Shown here: piece after piece, positions 6,592 to 17,255 of the stretch
Layout: each line of letters opens with the position of its first letter
Position numbering within the stretch: position 1 is the first letter of the stretch
NCBI RefSeq assembly: GCF_002843425.1
Contig: NZ_NKXO01000028.1
Span: forward strand, 1-48,372
Length of the DNA: 48,372 nucleotides
DNA from: Raineya orbicola
GTDB lineage: Bacteria; Bacteroidota; Bacteroidia; Cytophagales; Thermonemataceae
Direction of reading: 5' to 3'
The notes under the pieces: generated by a model
What the model was told of the DNA's origin: nothing
Databases searched by the model: none
What the model saw: only the letters and a program-made list of their open reading frames with translations
Program-made: the position numbers and the translations under genes

Positions 6592-8607
6592 TCAGAACAA
6601 ATTTTCCAAAAGAGTATCTTCTACTAAATTGGGCAAAGTAACTTTGAGGCGAGGTTCTTCTTGCATAGCCCGCTGAATAGCAAAAATGGCTTCTTTATTT
6701 CTTGCCCAGCTACGGCGAGCAATGCCGTTATTTACGTCCCAGTGAAGCATCATTTTGAGTCTTCTGTCGCTATCTGCCGAGCCATCAAGCACCATTCCAA
6801 AACCGCCATTGATAACTTCGCCCCAACCTACTCCTCCTCCATTGTGCAGGCTTACCCACGTAGCCCCTCGGAAGGCATCTCCTACAAAATTTTGCACTGC
6901 CATATCGGCTGTAAAACTTGAACCATCGTAAATATTGGAAGTTTCGCGGAAAGGTGAATCTGTTCCTGAAACATCGTGATGGTCTCTGCCCAGCACCACA
7001 GGGGCAGAAATTTCACCTTTGGCAATAGCTTCATTAAAGGCTTTGGCAATGTTTATTCTGCCTTCGGCATCTGCATACAAAATACGTGCTTGCGAACCTA
7101 CTACCAGATTATTTTTCATAGCGTCTTTTATCCAAAGAATATTATCGGCAATTTGTTGCCGAATTTCAGCAGGAGCGTTTTCATATTGTTTTTCCAGCAC
7201 TCGCAAAGCAATTTCATCAGTTTTTTGTAAATCTTTGGGGTCTTGGCTCATACAAACCCAACGGAAAGGACCAAAGCCGTAATCAAAACACATTGGACCC
7301 ATAATGTCTTGCACGTAAGAAGGATATTTGAAACTCTTGCCGTCTTTTGCCCAAATATCGGCACCTGCCCGCGAGGCTTCCAGCAAAAAGGCATTGCCAT
7401 AATCAAAGAAATATGTTCCTTTGGCAGTGTGGGCATTGATAAGAGCCACTTGCTTACGCAAAGACTCATACACTTTTTCCTTGAAAAGAGCAGGATTTTC
7501 AGCCATCATAAGGTTGGCTTCCTCAAAGGAAAGTCCTGCGGGATAGTAGCCTCCTGCAAAAGGATTGTGCAGTGAGGTTTGGTCAGAACCTATATCTATG
7601 AAAATATTTTCCTGCAAAAATTTTTCCCAAACATCTACTACATTCCCAAAATAAGCAAAAGAAGTGTTGGATTTTTCTTGTTGAGCCTTGCGAACTTTTT
7701 GCACAAGTTCGCTTAAATCCCTAACTATTTCATCAACCCAACCTTGCTTGTGTCTTTTTTCAAGCACTTTCCAATTGACTTCTGCAGTAACAGAAACACA
7801 ACCCGCAATTTTAGCGGCTTTGGGTTGAGCACCGCTCATTCCACCTAAACCTGCCGTAACAAAAAGTTTTCCTGCAAGCCCCGAACCTGTTTTATCAATC
7901 ATTCTGCCTGCGTTCAGAATGGTAATGGTAGTTCCGTGAACAATTCCCTGCGAGCCTATGTACATATACGAACCTGCCGTCATTTGTCCGTATTGCGTTA
8001 CGCCTAACGCATTGAAACGTTCCCAATCATCAGGTTTAGAATAGTTCGGAATCATCATTCCGTTGGTAACTACTACGCGTGGGGCATCAGGGTGAGAAGG
8101 AAAAAGCCCAAGAGGGTGTCCTGAATACATCACGAGGGTTTGCTCGTCTGTCATTGTTGCCAAATACTGCATTGTGAGCAGATATTGAGCCCAATTCTGA
8201 AAAACAGCTCCATTTCCGCCATACGTAATGAGTTCGTGGGGGTGTTGGGCTACAGCAGGGTCTAAATTATTTTGTATCATAGCCATAATAGCCGCCGCTT
8301 GTATGCTTTTGTGCGGGTATTCGTGTATGGGGCGTGCATACATTGCATAGGTAGGGCGAAAGCGATACATATAAATTCTGCCGTACTTTTCCAGTTCCTC
8401 GGCAAACTCTTTAGCAAGCAAGGCGTGATGTTTTTTAGAAAAATACCTTAAAGCGTTGCGAATAGCGAGCTTTTTTTCGTCTTTGCTTAAAATATCTTTG
8501 CGTTTAGGGGCGTGATTGATAGTTTCGTCGTAGGCGGGCATAGGAGGCAGCTCGTCAGGAATTCCTTGTAAAATAGCCTCTTGAAAACTTTTTTCAGCAG
8601 TGAGCAT
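6592..8607 (-). CDS. hutU: urocanate hydratase (urocanase)
   Basis: 671 aa with ATG at 8607. The frame is open further upstream to 8943 but would run across the divergent carB start, so the longer form is rejected. Urocanase converts urocanate to imidazolonepropionate in histidine breakdown, using tightly bound NAD+. Visible signatures: YGGNGAVFQNWAQYLLTMQY, the GSQGIVHGTT region, TAGLGGMSGAQPKA for NAD binding, and YGFGPFRWVCMS with the active-site Cys. It is longer than the roughly 550-aa proteobacterial form, as is usual for this phylum. No other hut genes are in the window. It ends 10 nt before the histidine kinase start at 6581. Confidence 0.96.
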   Translation of the reverse strand: MLTAEKSFQEAILQGIPDELPPMPAYDETINHAPKRKDILSKDEKKLAIRNALRYFSKKHHALLAKEFAEELEKYGRIYMYRFRPTYAMYARPIHEYPHKSIQAAAIMAMIQNNLDPAVAQHPHELITYGGNGAVFQNWAQYLLTMQYLATMTDEQTLVMYSGHPLGLFPSHPDAPRVVVTNGMMIPNYSKPDDWERFNALGVTQYGQMTAGSYMYIGSQGIVHGTTITILNAGRMIDKTGSGLAGKLFVTAGLGGMSGAQPKAAKIAGCVSVTAEVNWKVLEKRHKQGWVDEIVRDLSELVQKVRKAQQEKSNTSFAYFGNVVDVWEKFLQENIFIDIGSDQTSLHNPFAGGYYPAGLSFEEANLMMAENPALFKEKVYESLRKQVALINAHTAKGTYFFDYGNAFLLEASRAGADIWAKDGKSFKYPSYVQDIMGPMCFDYGFGPFRWVCMSQDPKDLQKTDEIALRVLEKQYENAPAEIRQQIADNILWIKDAMKNNLVVGSQARILYADAEGRINIAKAFNEAIAKGEISAPVVLGRDHHDVSGTDSPFRETSNIYDGSSFTADMAVQNFVGDAFRGATWVSLHNGGGVGWGEVINGGFGMVLDGSADSDRRLKMMLHWDVNNGIARRSWARNKEAIFAIQRAMQEEPRLKVTLPNLVEDTLLENLF

Positions 8608-8729
8608 ATTCAAATTTATTTTTTGTTCGCTAAAAACTTGCTTAAGTTCGGAGGTTTGCAGGAATTTTGCAAGTTTTCTTTCTAAAAATATTTTACTACT
8701 TGCAAGCAGTGGCAATTTCTTAAAAATTG

Positions 8730-8737
8730 TATTTTTG
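8730..8737 (+). promoter_or_regulatory. putative -7 element upstream of carB
   Basis: TATTTTTG matches TAnnTTTG and lies 18 nt before the carB ATG, in the 147-nt gap between the divergent hutU and carB. No clear -33 TTTG at the right spacing. Confidence 0.45.
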
Positions 8738-8754
8738 CCGAAATTTTTACAGCA

Positions 8755-11586
8755 ATGCCCAAAAATCCTGCTATTCGTTCTGTACTTATTATTGGTTCGG
8801 GTCCGATTGTAATTGGTCAGGCTTGTGAGTTTGATTATTCTGGCTCGCAGGCGGCTCGTTCTTTGCGTGAGGATGGTATTGAAGTTATCCTTATCAATTC
8901 CAACCCTGCGACAATAATGACCGACCCGCTCACTGCCGACCACGTCTATCTTTTACCTCTGGAACGAAAATCTATTGAATACATCTTACAACGCCACCGA
9001 ATTGATGCCGTTTTGCCAACTATGGGAGGTCAGACGGCATTAAATTTAGCTATCAAGTGCCACAAAGCAGGGCTTTGGGAAAAATACGGCGTGCAGATGA
9101 TTGGAGTAGATATCAATGCCATTGAAACTACCGAAGACCGCGAAAAATTCCGCTTGCGAATGATAGAACTGGGGGCAGGTGTTTGTAAAGGCGAAACTGC
9201 TACTTCCTTTTTGCGAGGCAAAGAAATTGCTCAACAAATTGGCTTTCCGCTTGTTATTCGTCCTTCTTTCACGTTGGGGGGAACAGGTGGCGGCTTTGTA
9301 AATGATGAAAAAGATTTTGATGAGGCTTTGCGTAGAGGTTTGCAGGCTTCGCCCGTACACGAAGTGCTGGTAGAGCAATCTATTTTTGGTTGGAAAGAGT
9401 TTGAGTTAGAGTTGCTTCGTGATAGCAAAGGCAATGTGATTATCATTTGCTCCATAGAAAATTTTGACCCTATGGGCATACATACAGGCGATAGCATCAC
9501 GGTGGCTCCTGCTCTCACGCTTTCTGATACAACTTATCAAAAAATGCGTGATTGGGCTATCAAGGTAATGAATGGTATTGGAAATTTTGCAGGTGGCTGT
9601 AACATTCAGTTTGCAGTAAATCCGAAAAATGAAGATGAGATTATAGTCATTGAGGTTAATCCGAGGGTTTCACGCTCTTCGGCTTTGGCTAGTAAAGCTA
9701 CGGGCTATCCGATTGCTAAAATTGCTGCCAAACTTGCTATCGGCTACAATTTAGACGAACTTCCCAACCAAATCACTAAAACAACTTCGGCTTATTTTGA
9801 GCCTGCTCTGGATTATGTGATAGTAAAAATTCCCCGTTGGAATTTTGATAAGTTTCGCGGAGCAGATGATAGACTTGGCTTGCAGATGAAATCGGTAGGT
9901 GAGGTTATGGGCATTGGCAGAAATTTTCAAGAGGCTTTGCAAAAGGCTTGTCAGAGTTTGGAAATCAAAAGAAATGGCTTGGGGGCTGATGGCAGAGAAA
10001 TTACCGACCAACAGGTTTTACTGAAAAGTTTAGAAAACCCTTCGGGCAATCGTTTATTTCATATTTATGATGCCTTCAAAATGGGTATTTCTTTCAAAAC
10101 AATTCAGAAACTTACCCAAATAGACCCTTGGTTTTTGCATCAAATAGAGGAACTTGTACTTTTGGAAAAAGAAATTCAAAAACACACTTTACAAGATATT
10201 CCTGCTCATTTGCTTTGGGAGGCAAAACGAAAAGGATATGCCGATAGACAAATTGCTCATTTATTACGCTGTTTGGAAAGTGAAGTCTATAAAAAACGCA
10301 AAGAATTAGGCATTGAGCGAGCCTATAATATGGTGGATACCTGTGCCGCTGAATTTGAAGCCGTTACGCCGTATTATTATTCTACGTTTTGTCATTCTTC
10401 GCCCCGAACTGCTCAAAAAAGTTCTCAAAGCAACAAGCCCAAAGTAGTCATTTTAGGTTCGGGACCTAACCGAATTGGGCAAGGGATTGAGTTTGATTAT
10501 TCTTGCGTTCACGGTGTTTTGGCGGCGAAAGAGTGTGGCTACGAAACCATTATGATAAATTGCAACCCCGAAACGGTTTCTACGGATTTTGATATTGCCG
10601 ATAAACTTTATTTTGAGCCTGTTTTTTGGGAACATATTTATGATATTATCCAAGCAGAACAACCCGAAGGCGTAATTGTGCAATTAGGCGGACAAACTGC
10701 TCTCAAACTTGCTGAAAAGCTCAATCGCTATGGTATAAAAATCATTGGTACGAGTTACGAATCTTTGGATATTGCCGAAGATAGAGGCAAGTTTTCTAAT
10801 TTGCTCAAAGATTTGGGAATTCCTTATCCTCAATTTGGCGTAATAGAAGACGCCGATAGTGCCGTTGAACTTGCAAGAGAATTAGGTTTTCCGTTGCTAG
10901 TACGCCCTAGTTATGTGTTGGGCGGGCAAAGTATGAAGATTGTCATCAATGAGCAGGAATTAGAGGAACACGTCGTAAAAATCTTAAACGATAACCCTGA
11001 TAATAAAATTCTGCTTGACCACTTTTTAGAAGGGGCTATTGAAGCTGAAGCCGATGCCATTTGCGATGGTGAAGAGGTGTATATCATTGGCATAATGGAA
11101 CATATTGAACCTGCGGGTATTCATTCAGGCGATAGCAATGCTGTTTTGCCTCATTTCTCGCTTAATCCGATGATGATTGAGCAAATTGAGATCTATACTA
11201 AAAAAATAGCTTTGGCACTCAATACCGTAGGGCTTATCAACATTCAATTTGCTATCAAAGATAACAAGGTGTATGTGATTGAGGCAAATCCACGTGCCAG
11301 CCGAACCGTGCCTTTTATTTGCAAAGCCTATCAAGAACCTTACATCAACTATGCCGTAAAAATAATGCTCGGCAAAAATAAGCTCAAAGATTTCAGTTTC
11401 AATCCTAAACGCAAAGGTTATGCAATTAAGCAACCTGTGTTTTCTTTTGAAAAGTTTCCGAATGTCAATAAAGAATTAGGTCCTGAAATGAAATCCACAG
11501 GCGAGGCAATTCTTTTCATTGAAAACCTTATGGACGATACATTCCAAAAACTTTACGAGGAACGTAATTTGTATTTGAGTAGGTAA
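8755..11586 (+). CDS. carB: carbamoyl-phosphate synthase large subunit
   Basis: 943 aa. Two homologous ATP-grasp halves are present. The first begins [27 protein letters not shown], with the [12 protein letters not shown] loop and [20 protein letters not shown]. The second begins [23 protein letters not shown], with [10 protein letters not shown] and [12 protein letters not shown]. It makes carbamoyl phosphate from bicarbonate, ammonia (channelled from CarA) and two ATP, for pyrimidine and arginine synthesis. It ends after [18 protein letters not shown], so the roughly 130-residue allosteric MGS domain of the 1073-aa E. coli enzyme is absent; this shorter form is usual in Bacteroidota. No carA is adjacent. 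Confidence 0.97.
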   Translation: MPKNPAIRSVLIIGSGPIVIGQACEFDYSGSQAARSLREDGIEVILINSNPATIMTDPLTADHVYLLPLERKSIEYILQRHRIDAVLPTMGGQTALNLAIKCHKAGLWEKYGVQMIGVDINAIETTEDREKFRLRMIELGAGVCKGETATSFLRGKEIAQQIGFPLVIRPSFTLGGTGGGFVNDEKDFDEALRRGLQASPVHEVLVEQSIFGWKEFELELLRDSKGNVIIICSIENFDPMGIHTGDSITVAPALTLSDTTYQKMRDWAIKVMNGIGNFAGGCNIQFAVNPKNEDEIIVIEVNPRVSRSSALASKATGYPIAKIAAKLAIGYNLDELPNQITKTTSAYFEPALDYVIVKIPRWNFDKFRGADDRLGLQMKSVGEVMGIGRNFQEALQKACQSLEIKRNGLGADGREITDQQVLLKSLENPSGNRLFHIYDAFKMGISFKTIQKLTQIDPWFLHQIEELVLLEKEIQKHTLQDIPAHLLWEAKRKGYADRQIAHLLRCLESEVYKKRKELGIERAYNMVDTCAAEFEAVTPYYYSTFCHSSPRTAQKSSQSNKPKVVILGSGPNRIGQGIEFDYSCVHGVLAAKECGYETIMINCNPETVSTDFDIADKLYFEPVFWEHIYDIIQAEQPEGVIVQLGGQTALKLAEKLNRYGIKIIGTSYESLDIAEDRGKFSNLLKDLGIPYPQFGVIEDADSAVELARELGFPLLVRPSYVLGGQSMKIVINEQELEEHVVKILNDNPDNKILLDHFLEGAIEAEADAICDGEEVYIIGIMEHIEPAGIHSGDSNAVLPHFSLNPMMIEQIEIYTKKIALALNTVGLINIQFAIKDNKVYVIEANPRASRTVPFICKAYQEPYINYAVKIMLGKNKLKDFSFNPKRKGYAIKQPVFSFEKFPNVNKELGPEMKSTGEAILFIENLMDDTFQKLYEERNLYLSR

Positions 11587-11589
11587 TTT

Positions 11590-13104
11590 TTACGAAACAG
11601 AAAGTTTAGCAAAAGCAATAGGCAATTCCTCTAAAAGCATAGTAGGCGTAATGGCAATAGCATTTCGTTTTTGTTGAGCCAAATCGCCTGCCAGTCCGTG
11701 TGCATATACGCCTATGCAAAGAGCTTTTTCAGGCGAGTATCCTTGTGCTAAAAGGGCAGTAATGATGCCTGCAAGTACATCACCCATACCGCCTGTTGCC
11801 ATAGCGGGATTGCCTGTGGGGTTGAAAAAGATTTTCCCCTGTGGTGTAGCAATTCGCGAATAAGCCCCTTTGAAAAGTACAAAACAATGATATTTTTGAG
11901 CAAAAGCAGTTTGCTTTTCTAATGCTTCGTGGTCATTTTGCCAAGAACCTGCCAAACGTTCAAATTCTTTGGGGTGCGGAGTAAGAATGCTATTGACAGG
12001 TAGTAGCGAAAGCCAATCAGGGTTTTGAGCTAAAATATTCAAGGCATCGGCATCAAGCACCAGCGGAGCTTGAGCTTTTTGTAAAAGATTTTTCAAGAAA
12101 ACTTGCGTTTCCTCGTGCAAACCTATTCCACAACCCACTCCAACTGCTTTGAAACTTGAAAAATCGTGATTATCGTTGCGAATATAATTTTGAGCCGAAG
12201 AAAGTAACAGCATTGCTTCGGGAACGGCTGTTTGTAGAGGTGAGTAATTGCAAGGGGGTACTAAAAGAGTAAGCAAACCTGTACCTGCAAGCAAACAGGC
12301 TTTTGCCGCAAGAATGGAAGCTCCCCCTTTGCCTAAACTGCCTGCTACAAGCAAGCTATGACCGAAAGTACCCTTGTGAGCAAAAATAGGACGAGGCAAA
12401 CGCTCCTGATACCAACTTTTTACTAAATTTTCCGAAAGTAGAAAATAATTGCAGGGCATTTCCCGCTCATATTCTTTGAGCAAGCCAATATCTAATACTG
12501 CAATTTTGCCTGCAAAATTGCCTGTTTGAGGCAAAAGCATATTGAGCTTGGCTTGATGAAAGGTAAGCGTGTAATTAGCCCTAAAAATAGTGCTTTCAGC
12601 GGGTTGGGGTTGGTCGGCATACATTCCCGAAGGGATATCAATAGCAATTTTAAGATTAGGCAAATTATTTATTTTTTTCAACAAATCAGCCAGCCAACCC
12701 TCCAAAGGACGCGAAAGCCCTACGCCAAAAATAGCATCTATGCAAACACTTTCAGCAGGAATATGCAAGTTGCAATTTTGTGCATTCAGCAATGTGATAG
12801 GAATTTCTTTGGGTAATCTTTCGTGATTGATTTGACAATCAATAGAAATTTGGGGGCTATTTTCAATCCAAAACACCTCTACTTCTTTTCCCTGATTATG
12901 CAAAAGCCGAGCAATTGCCAAGCCATCGCCACCATTATTGCCTCTGCCTGCCAAAATGGTAAAATTTTGGGTAGAAAGGTTCTGCAAAATCCATTTTACA
13001 CATTCACAGGCGGCGGTTTCCATTAAATCAATGGACGAAATAGGTTTATGCGAAATAGTGAGTTTATCTAACTCACGAATTTGCGATGCGGAAAGTATTT
13101 TCAT
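11590..13104 (-). CDS. nnr: bifunctional NAD(P)H-hydrate epimerase / ADP-dependent NAD(P)H-hydrate dehydratase
   Basis: 504 aa. The N-terminal half (to about 215) is a YjeF_N epimerase domain with GRGNNGGDGLAIARLL and SIDIPSGMYAD. The C-terminal half is the dehydratase, with LVAGSLGKGGASILAAKACL, the LTPHPKEFERL motif and NPAMATGGMGDVLAGIITA, including the catalytic GxGD Asp. Together they repair hydrated NAD(P)H: the epimerase interconverts the R and S forms and the dehydratase dehydrates the S form. Convergent with carB, 3 nt between stops. Its start is 1 nt from the stop of the DUF1036 gene, so they share a transcript. Confidence 0.95.
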   Translation of the reverse strand: MKILSASQIRELDKLTISHKPISSIDLMETAACECVKWILQNLSTQNFTILAGRGNNGGDGLAIARLLHNQGKEVEVFWIENSPQISIDCQINHERLPKEIPITLLNAQNCNLHIPAESVCIDAIFGVGLSRPLEGWLADLLKKINNLPNLKIAIDIPSGMYADQPQPAESTIFRANYTLTFHQAKLNMLLPQTGNFAGKIAVLDIGLLKEYEREMPCNYFLLSENLVKSWYQERLPRPIFAHKGTFGHSLLVAGSLGKGGASILAAKACLLAGTGLLTLLVPPCNYSPLQTAVPEAMLLLSSAQNYIRNDNHDFSSFKAVGVGCGIGLHEETQVFLKNLLQKAQAPLVLDADALNILAQNPDWLSLLPVNSILTPHPKEFERLAGSWQNDHEALEKQTAFAQKYHCFVLFKGAYSRIATPQGKIFFNPTGNPAMATGGMGDVLAGIITALLAQGYSPEKALCIGVYAHGLAGDLAQQKRNAIAITPTMLLEELPIAFAKLSVS

Positions 13105-13105
13105 A

Positions 13106-13573
13106 TCATTCTAAAAGATTGACCTGAAAAAAACCTTTCGGATTCCATTTCATTTCTCGGAAAGGGTAGGCTTCTAATTGTTGTATTTCTTGCTGAGAGA
13201 GTTCATTATCCAGAGCAGTTGCTAATGCAGAATTATTGGCATAAGCAATATGAAAAGGCGAAGTAGGATGCACCATATAAAACAGACTTCCGCCCCAGTT
13301 GTCATTGCGATTCAGGGTATTGTGAGCGTGGTAGAATACTCCTTTCTCTCTTTGAATATTTTTGAGCCATAAGGTTTTACTTTTCTCTTTTTTTACTTCA
13401 AACCAACCATAGGTACAAAGGGCAATATCACCTTCGGGCATACGTTTATGATAAGCCACTGCCACATAAACATTTTTCTGACTGCGATTAAAAAACGTAA
13501 CCCTTACACTATCTTGCGAAAAAGCAGAAAACACTGCAAAGAAAAAAACAAAAGCAAAAGCCCAAATTTTCAT
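13106..13573 (-). CDS. DUF1036-like secreted protein
   Basis: 155 aa from ATG 13573 (an earlier start at 13600 would bury the signal peptide). Signal peptide MKIWAFAFVFFFAVFSAFS is followed by VRVTFFNRSQKNVYVAVAYH and CTYGWFEVKKEKSKTLWL, the pattern of DUF1036 (hydrophobic strand, N-R, VA.AY, GWW.v..g). Function of the family is unknown; it is likely periplasmic. It lies 1 nt upstream of the nnr gene. Confidence 0.7.
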   Translation of the reverse strand: MKIWAFAFVFFFAVFSAFSQDSVRVTFFNRSQKNVYVAVAYHKRMPEGDIALCTYGWFEVKKEKSKTLWLKNIQREKGVFYHAHNTLNRNDNWGGSLFYMVHPTSPFHIAYANNSALATALDNELSQQEIQQLEAYPFREMKWNPKGFFQVNLLE

Positions 13574-13633
13574 AGTTTCAAGGGATTTAGAGATAGGCAA
13601 AGATACAGAAAATTTGAAAAGGGCAAATAAAAA

Positions 13634-14431
13634 TTACAGCATCTCCAATTTCACACCCGCCCAAAGCAAAATTAGAATGAGCAGACCCACTACAATTCTA
13701 TACCAACCAAAAAGACGAAAACCATATTTAGTAAGATAACCAATGAAAAACTTGATAGCAAGCAAAGCCACTACAAAGGCTATGCTATTTCCTACAAGGA
13801 GAGTAAGCCACGATTTTTGAGCTTGTTCGATGAAAATTTCTTTTGTATCCCAAATACTTTTAGCAGTAGCGGCAAACATAGTGGGTAAAGCCAAAAAAAA
13901 CGAGAATTCAGCAGAAGTACGGCGGTTAAGTCCTTGCGTGAGACCTCCTACGATGGTTGCCGCCGAACGGCTCACACCCGGTACCATTGCTAAACACTGA
14001 AAACAACCTATCCAAAAGGCAGTTTGGTAGGAAATTTCTTGAAGTTCTGTGTTTTTCTCGTTTTTGGCAAACCATTTATCTACAAAAAGCAAAATGATTC
14101 CTCCTCCAAGCAAAGCAAAGGCTACCACATCAACTCTTTCTAAAAGAGTATCAATATGTTTTTTGAGTAAAGCCCCCACCAAAACAGCGGGAATAAATCC
14201 AACTAAAAGTTTAATGTAAAATGCAATGCTTTGAAAAAAGCGTTTCCAGTACAGCACTACTACCGAAAAAATTGCCCCAAGCTGAATAGCTACAATGTAA
14301 GTTTTGAAAAAATCATCGGCTTTCATTTGAGCCAAAGCGGCAGTAAGTATCATATGTCCCGTGGAAGAGATAGGCAAAAATTCGGTAATGCCCTCTACGA
14401 TAGCCAGTAAAATTGCTTCCCAAAGGCTCAT
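13634..14431 (-). CDS. uppP: undecaprenyl-diphosphatase
   Basis: 265 aa, polytopic membrane protein of the BacA/UppP family. It hydrolyses undecaprenyl pyrophosphate to the monophosphate carrier used for peptidoglycan and other envelope glycans; loss lowers and excess raises bacitracin resistance. Both active-site motifs are intact: [17 protein letters not shown] near the N-terminus and [20 protein letters not shown] about residue 150-170. Its ATG overlaps the stop of the upstream DUF3098 gene by 4 nt (ATGA), a pairing common in Bacteroidota. Confidence 0.96.
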   Translation of the reverse strand: MSLWEAILLAIVEGITEFLPISSTGHMILTAALAQMKADDFFKTYIVAIQLGAIFSVVVLYWKRFFQSIAFYIKLLVGFIPAVLVGALLKKHIDTLLERVDVVAFALLGGGIILLFVDKWFAKNEKNTELQEISYQTAFWIGCFQCLAMVPGVSRSAATIVGGLTQGLNRRTSAEFSFFLALPTMFAATAKSIWDTKEIFIEQAQKSWLTLLVGNSIAFVVALLAIKFFIGYLTKYGFRLFGWYRIVVGLLILILLWAGVKLEML

Positions 14432-14640
14432 TTTTTAGACTTGTAAAAGATTGCCACAAATTGTACCAAAAAACCCAAAAGCAGTACGATAGGTCCTAGC
14501 GTGATACCTAAAAAGCCAAATCCATAAGGTTCTTTGTCCGAAGCCATAATGATAAAGCCAAGTAAAATAAGCAAAAGCCCAAGTATCATTATGAAATAAT
14601 TGGCTCTATCGAAAGGAAAGATAGGTTGCTTGTTGGTCAT
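14428..14640 (-). CDS. DUF3098 family small membrane protein
   Basis: 70 aa with two predicted transmembrane segments (about 14-33 and 43-64) joined by a short [15 protein letters not shown] loop. Family DUF3098 is confined mostly to Bacteroidota and usually sits between ftsX and uppP. Here uppP follows with a 4-nt overlap, but no ftsX precedes. Function unknown; the context suggests envelope biogenesis. Confidence 0.85.
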   Translation of the reverse strand: MTNKQPIFPFDRANYFIMILGLLLILLGFIIMASDKEPYGFGFLGITLGPIVLLLGFLVQFVAIFYKSKK

Positions 14641-14689
14641 AGCAAGTTTTTGGCAAAGAAAAGTGTTTTTTCGCAGAAAGACAAATTTT

Positions 14690-15514
14690 TTAGATATTCT
14701 GCTCTGTTTTGAAATTAGCTACATCTTTGATGCTAACGTTTTCAATCATAGTACGCATTTCGCTTAAATCTAACTGAATATCATCTTCGCCGTACTGGTC
14801 AAAAGGGTTTTCCAATTGTTCTTGAATATTGATAAGGCTTACAAATACGAAACTATACAAAACAGCTGAAATATAACCAATAACAGGGTAGGTACTATCT
14901 TTGAGATGATACGCAAAATAAGGAGCATACAACACAGGAAAACTATAAAGAAAAAAAATGGCATACACACGCAAAGAGTAAGGGGTTCGGTAATACAAAA
15001 TTTTCTTCATTCGCTCAAAATCGGCAACGGCACGTGTGAAATATTGGTCGGCTCGGGAAAGTTCGCTAGGGGTTACACCTACCTTACGAAAGGTTTGAAT
15101 GAAAAGTGAAATTTCATCAAAACTACGATAAATGGGCTTTTCTAATTCGGCTTGTTTTTCGGTTTGGTTGTTGGTGAAAAAGGCAATGATATGTCCCATA
15201 GTTTTGAGTAGTAAAGTAGCACTTTTTCTGCAGTAATTTTCGTGTTCGCTACTTACCCAATTTTTACTTGCATAAAAAAGCCCCATAAAATTAGATTTCA
15301 TAGAGGCATAACTCATAATCGCATCTTCACGTCTGCGATAAGCACTATTGATAGAAAACACCACAGGAAAAATAATCGCCGTACCCACAAGCGTAATAGG
15401 CAAATCCCCCACAAAATTAAACTCCTTGCAGTAGTAAGTACCGATTACTGAAAGAGTAGTGATAATGAAGGTTTTGTAATTAATGATATTCCAAAGGCTT
15501 CTAAATAATTTCAT
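14690..15514 (-). CDS. bestrophin-like integral membrane protein
   Basis: 274 aa with hydrophobic segments near residues 15-55 and 185-230. The order of features (YRRREDAIMSYASMKSNF early, a soluble middle, then TPYSLRVYAIFFLYSFPVLYAP and a late EQLENPFDQYGEDDIQLDL) recalls bacterial bestrophin-type channels, whose C-terminal part carries a similar E..NPFG..D.D segment. Homology is judged by eye only; the protein may instead belong to an uncharacterised neighbour family. It stands alone, divergent from lnt, and ends 49 nt before the DUF3098 start. Confidence 0.6.
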   Translation of the reverse strand: MKLFRSLWNIINYKTFIITTLSVIGTYYCKEFNFVGDLPITLVGTAIIFPVVFSINSAYRRREDAIMSYASMKSNFMGLFYASKNWVSSEHENYCRKSATLLLKTMGHIIAFFTNNQTEKQAELEKPIYRSFDEISLFIQTFRKVGVTPSELSRADQYFTRAVADFERMKKILYYRTPYSLRVYAIFFLYSFPVLYAPYFAYHLKDSTYPVIGYISAVLYSFVFVSLINIQEQLENPFDQYGEDDIQLDLSEMRTMIENVSIKDVANFKTEQNI

Positions 15515-15613
15515 TGTGATAGTGCTTTTAGCAAAATTACAAAATTAACATTAGCTTAACAATTTTTTAACAAAAAACTTTCTTTTTCGGCAACGATACT
15601 GCTGTTTTCTTGC

Positions 15614-15621
15614 TATTTTTG
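15614..15621 (+). promoter_or_regulatory. putative -7 element upstream of lnt
   Basis: TATTTTTG matches TAnnTTTG and lies 20 nt before the lnt ATG. No TTTG at 19-nt spacing is seen. Confidence 0.4.
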
Positions 15622-15640
15622 GCTCGCAATTTGAGTATTT

Positions 15641-17254
15641 ATGCGAAAATTACTTCAAAATAATCGTATACTCGTTTTTATTATCCCTGTTTTTTTGAGC
15701 TTGGCTTGGTATGTGCCTATGGGTTTTGTGGGCTTATGGATAGGCTTTGCCTTGATTTTACAATTTGAAAAAAATTTATCACAACGAAAATTTCGTTTAA
15801 TTAGATTTTGGAGCGGGGTATATCTGATACTCTTTCTATGGAACTTGCTCACTACTTGGTGGGTAAAAAATGCTACTTTGGAAGGTGCTATCGCAATGAT
15901 GATTGCCAACACTTTACTGATGACTTTCCCTTTCGTGGCTTTTTATTTTGTAAAAAAACATTTGTCTTACGTTTGGGCTTTATGGGCTTTGGCTGTTTTT
16001 TGGATAACTTTTGAGTATGCTCATCTGAATTGGCAGTTAAGTTGGACTTGGCTCAATTTGGGCAATGGTTTTGCTTATTCGCATTGGGCGGTGCAGTGGT
16101 ATGAATATACAGGTACTCTCGGCGGAACACTTTGGGTTTGGGCTGTAAGTATTTTGTTTTGGCAAACTTTACAAAAGGGATTTTTTCAAAAACAAATATT
16201 AATTTTGGCTTTGGTTGTTTTGTTGCCCGTACTGCTATCTTTGATTTTATACTTTTCTTATGAGGAACAAGGCAAAAACGTTGAAGTAACAGTAGTTCAG
16301 CCGAATATAGACCCTTATACCGAAAAATTTATTGGTACAGAAAAATTTATTCCTTACGACAAGCAAGCCGAAATACTGCTACAACTGGCAAGAGAAAAAA
16401 TTTCCCCGCAAACCAAGCTATTACTTTTTCCCGAAACAGCTTTTGACGAAGGCTATGATGAAAAAAGTATTTTTCAGTACGCACCTATTCAGAAAATCAG
16501 AAGTTTTTTGAAAGAAAATCCACAAATTTCGGTGCTTGGTGGTACTACCTCTTGGCTTATTTACGGCAAAGAAAAACGTACTACCACAGCTCGCCAAAAT
16601 GAACAAGTGGGCTTTTATGATGTGTTTAATACGGCAATGTTTTTGCGTAACGAAGTAGATAGCGTGGCTTTTTATCATAAATCTAAACTTGTACCACTTG
16701 TAGAATCAATGCCTTACGCTGAAATCATTGAAAAGATTTTGGGCAATTTGGTGATTGAATTGGGTGGAACTTCGGGAGGTTTAGGCTTTCAGAAAGAGGC
16801 TGAGGTTTTTTTTGATAATTCATTTGCCTACGCTCCCATTATTTGCTATGAGTCTATTTTCGGCGAATATGTAGCAAACTACGTAAGAAAGGGTGCAAAT
16901 ATTTTGTGTATCATTACTAATGACGGCTGGTGGGGTGATACGCCCGGCTACCGACAACACTGGCAAATGGCTCGCCTGCGAGCAATAGAAATGCGTAGGG
17001 CTGTGGCTCGTTCTGCTAATACAGGTATTTCGGGTTTTTTCAATCAGCGGGGAGATGTGATAGAACAAACTCCTTTTTGGGTACGTGATGTTCGTAGGCA
17101 AACTTTACAAGCCAACACAAAAAATACTTTGTATGTATTATGGGGCGACTGGCTCGGCAAAATTGCCTCTTGGATTTCACTTGCTTTTCTTGTTTGGGCT
17201 ATATTGTTGAAATTTTGGAGTAAAAAAAGAAATTCGTTGCAAAACTTGGTATAA
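15641..17254 (+). CDS. lnt: apolipoprotein N-acyltransferase
   Basis: 537 aa. The N-terminal third holds about six membrane helices; the rest is a periplasmic nitrilase-fold domain, and a last helix precedes the C-terminus. The Glu-Lys-Cys triad is visible in LLLFPETAFDEG, YHKSKLVPLVE and PIICYESIFGEYV. It adds the third acyl chain to the N-terminal Cys of lipoproteins, several of which are encoded in this window. Its stop is separated from the purH ATG by one base (TAAAATG), so purH is downstream in the same transcript. Confidence 0.95.
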   Translation: MRKLLQNNRILVFIIPVFLSLAWYVPMGFVGLWIGFALILQFEKNLSQRKFRLIRFWSGVYLILFLWNLLTTWWVKNATLEGAIAMMIANTLLMTFPFVAFYFVKKHLSYVWALWALAVFWITFEYAHLNWQLSWTWLNLGNGFAYSHWAVQWYEYTGTLGGTLWVWAVSILFWQTLQKGFFQKQILILALVVLLPVLLSLILYFSYEEQGKNVEVTVVQPNIDPYTEKFIGTEKFIPYDKQAEILLQLAREKISPQTKLLLFPETAFDEGYDEKSIFQYAPIQKIRSFLKENPQISVLGGTTSWLIYGKEKRTTTARQNEQVGFYDVFNTAMFLRNEVDSVAFYHKSKLVPLVESMPYAEIIEKILGNLVIELGGTSGGLGFQKEAEVFFDNSFAYAPIICYESIFGEYVANYVRKGANILCIITNDGWWGDTPGYRQHWQMARLRAIEMRRAVARSANTGISGFFNQRGDVIEQTPFWVRDVRRQTLQANTKNTLYVLWGDWLGKIASWISLAFLVWAILLKFWSKKRNSLQNLV

Positions 17255-17255
17255 A

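Noticed and set aside
8608-8943. 112-codon N-terminal extension of urocanase
   Set aside because: It runs antisense across the carB start and lacks family similarity; ATG 8607 fits the family start.
8755-11586. Truncated carB
   Set aside because: The missing C-terminal MGS domain is the normal form in this phylum; both ATP-grasp halves are complete.
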